Assembly: GCA_035550315.1 (NCBI GenBank)
Contig: DASZPL010000085.1
Span: 13,268-77,267, forward strand
Reading direction: 5' to 3'
Length of the DNA stretch: 64,000 nucleotides
From: DASZPL01 sp035550315
GTDB lineage: Bacteria; Actinomycetota; Actinomycetes; JAFAQI01
Shown piece after piece: positions 62,860-64,000 of the stretch (positions are counted from its first letter, which is position 1; each line of letters begins with the position of its first letter). The position numbers were made by a program, and so were the translations under genes. The notes beneath the pieces were generated by a model. That model had not been told where the DNA came from. It worked only from the letters and a program-made list of their open reading frames with translations, and searched no databases.

Positions 62860-64000
62860 CGACGTTCCATTCGCCGTCGGTCTCATACGCGGCGCTGTCG
62901 CCGATCATCGTGACGGCTGCGGCCGCGATGCTCGGCGTACTGGTCGACGCCTTCCTGCCGCGCGCGCTTCGCTGGCCGGCGCAGGTGGCGGTCTCGTTGC
63001 TCGGCCTGGTCGGCTCACTGATCGCCGTCATCGTGCTGGCCGGCTCGCACACCGTGACGGCGGCCACCGCCGTCAGCGTCGATGGTCCGACGCTGTTCCT
63101 CCAGGGCCTGATCGCGATCCTCGGCATCGGCAGCGTGCTACTGGTGTCCGACCGCTCGCCGGGGCTCGATGGCGGTGCCTTCGTCGCCCAGGGCTCGAGC
63201 ACGCCCGGCTCCGCCGACGAGCGGGAAGGCACCCGCGCCGGCCGCGCGCAGACCGAGGTCTTCCCGCTGATGATGTTCGCCGTCACCGGCATGATGCTCT
63301 TCCCGGCGGCGAACGACCTGCTGCTGCTGTTCGTGGCGCTCGAGGTGCTCTCGCTGCCGCTCTACCTGCTCTGCGGTCTCGCCCGTCGGCGCCGGCTGCT
63401 CAGCCAGGAGGCCGCGGTCAAGTACTTCCTGCTCGGCGCCTTCTCCTCGGCGTTCTTCCTCTACGGCCTCGCGTTGCTTTACGGGTACGCCGGCACGGTC
63501 TCGCTCGGCGGCATCCAGGCGGCCACCGTCACGGGGACCCACAACGACACGCTGCTGTTCCTCGGCGTCGGCCTGCTCGCCGTCGGCCTGCTGTTCAAGG
63601 TCGGCGCGGTGCCGTTCCACCCGTGGATCCCCGACGTCTACCAAGGCGCGCCCACGCCGATCACGGCGTTCATGGCCTCGGCGACGAAGGTGGCGGCGTT
63701 CGGCGCGCTGCTGCGGGTGTTCTACGTGTCCTTCGGCGGGCTGGGCTGGGAGTGGCGGCCGGTCGCCTGGGGCGTGGCGATCGCGACCATGGTGATCGGG
63801 TCGCTGTTCGCGATCACCCAGACCGACGTCAAGCGGATGCTGGCCTACTCCTCGGTCGCCCACGTCGGCTTCGTGCTGATCGGCGTGATCGCACTCAACA
63901 AGTCCGGTCTGTCGGGCGTGCTGTTCTACCTGGTCACCTACGGACTGGCCAGTGTCGGCGCCTTCGGCATCCTGACGCTGGTGCGCGACCCGGACGGCGA
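62856..64000 (+). CDS. nuoN: NADH dehydrogenase subunit N, cut by window end
   Basis: Antiporter-like proton pump; the first 381 codons are visible and the frame is open at the edge. LLFVALEVLSLPLYLLCGLARR (channel Glu), GLLFKVGAVPFHPWIPDVYQGAPTP (channel Lys) and TQTDVKRMLAYSSVAHVGF are present. GTGA overlap with nuoM. Its 3' end and the operon terminator lie outside. Confidence 0.95.
   Translation, partial: MTTFHSPSVSYAALSPIIVTAAAAMLGVLVDAFLPRALRWPAQVAVSLLGLVGSLIAVIVLAGSHTVTAATAVSVDGPTLFLQGLIAILGIGSVLLVSDRSPGLDGGAFVAQGSSTPGSADEREGTRAGRAQTEVFPLMMFAVTGMMLFPAANDLLLLFVALEVLSLPLYLLCGLARRRRLLSQEAAVKYFLLGAFSSAFFLYGLALLYGYAGTVSLGGIQAATVTGTHNDTLLFLGVGLLAVGLLFKVGAVPFHPWIPDVYQGAPTPITAFMASATKVAAFGALLRVFYVSFGGLGWEWRPVAWGVAIATMVIGSLFAITQTDVKRMLAYSSVAHVGFVLIGVIALNKSGLSGVLFYLVTYGLASVGAFGILTLVRDPDG

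Overview
The window is 64 kb of very GC-rich, gene-dense chromosome from an actinobacterium. The evidence is an Lsr2 nucleoid protein, ClpC, DisA and RadA, a bS22-type micro-ribosomal protein, Rex, an F420-type luciferase-like oxidoreductase, menaquinone genes and a 14-gene NADH dehydrogenase operon. BldC and a BldN-like sigma factor suggest a lineage related to developmentally complex actinobacteria; I cannot name the genus. Nearly all of the window is conserved chromosomal core. I see no phage, transposon, integrase, CRISPR array, rRNA or tRNA gene.

Layout. (1) 1-6931: the panC-panD-coaX-lysS-lsr2-clpC block, in the same order as in Mycobacterium tuberculosis. (2) 6928-17030, mostly minus strand: GDPD and MutY; a membrane-anchored protein of unknown function; a divergent methyltransferase/MerR pair around a perfect palindrome; a small zincin; then disA heading a tightly overlapped operon with two SDR proteins and an LLM oxidoreductase; radA; a Cys-rich unknown and an NmrA-like protein. 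(3) 17105-24098: sugar-phosphate isomerase-like protein, proline dehydrogenase, proC, a small HTH protein, bS22, SAM hydrolase, a GalE-like epimerase, an acyltransferase and a HAD phosphatase. (4) 24248-29968: an LPXTG surface protein, a DUF5667 protein and a BldN-like sigma factor, with a class A PBP divergent to them. (5) 30012-46101: acyl-CoA ligase, glutaredoxin and DUF349 protein; then rex-hemA-hemC-cobA/hemD-hemB, each overlapping the next by 4 nt; a serine hydrolase; hemL; a phosphatase; and the system II cytochrome c maturation genes (TlpA-like, ccdA, resB, ccsB). (6) 46113-64000: bldC, DUF4229, menG, menJ-like reductase and nuoA to nuoN, the last cut by the window edge.

How it works together. 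Haem synthesis, cytochrome c assembly, menaquinone methylation and saturation, and complex I lie side by side, so this is a respiratory-chain supply region. Two Rex-operator-like palindromes (33048-33065 before rex, 47611-47628 before the menJ-like gene) suggest that NADH/NAD+ sensing ties the haem operon to the menaquinone/complex I end.

I found no complete new defence or mobile system. The most unusual observations are the disA-led operon with a catalytically degenerate SDR partner that may start at CTG; the single palindrome shared by two apparently leaderless divergent genes; a recurrent TAnnnT-N6/7-start leaderless promoter pattern; and two structured intergenic repeats. No gap between genes exceeds 300 bases; the largest (4191-4402) holds a hairpin and the clpC promoter region.
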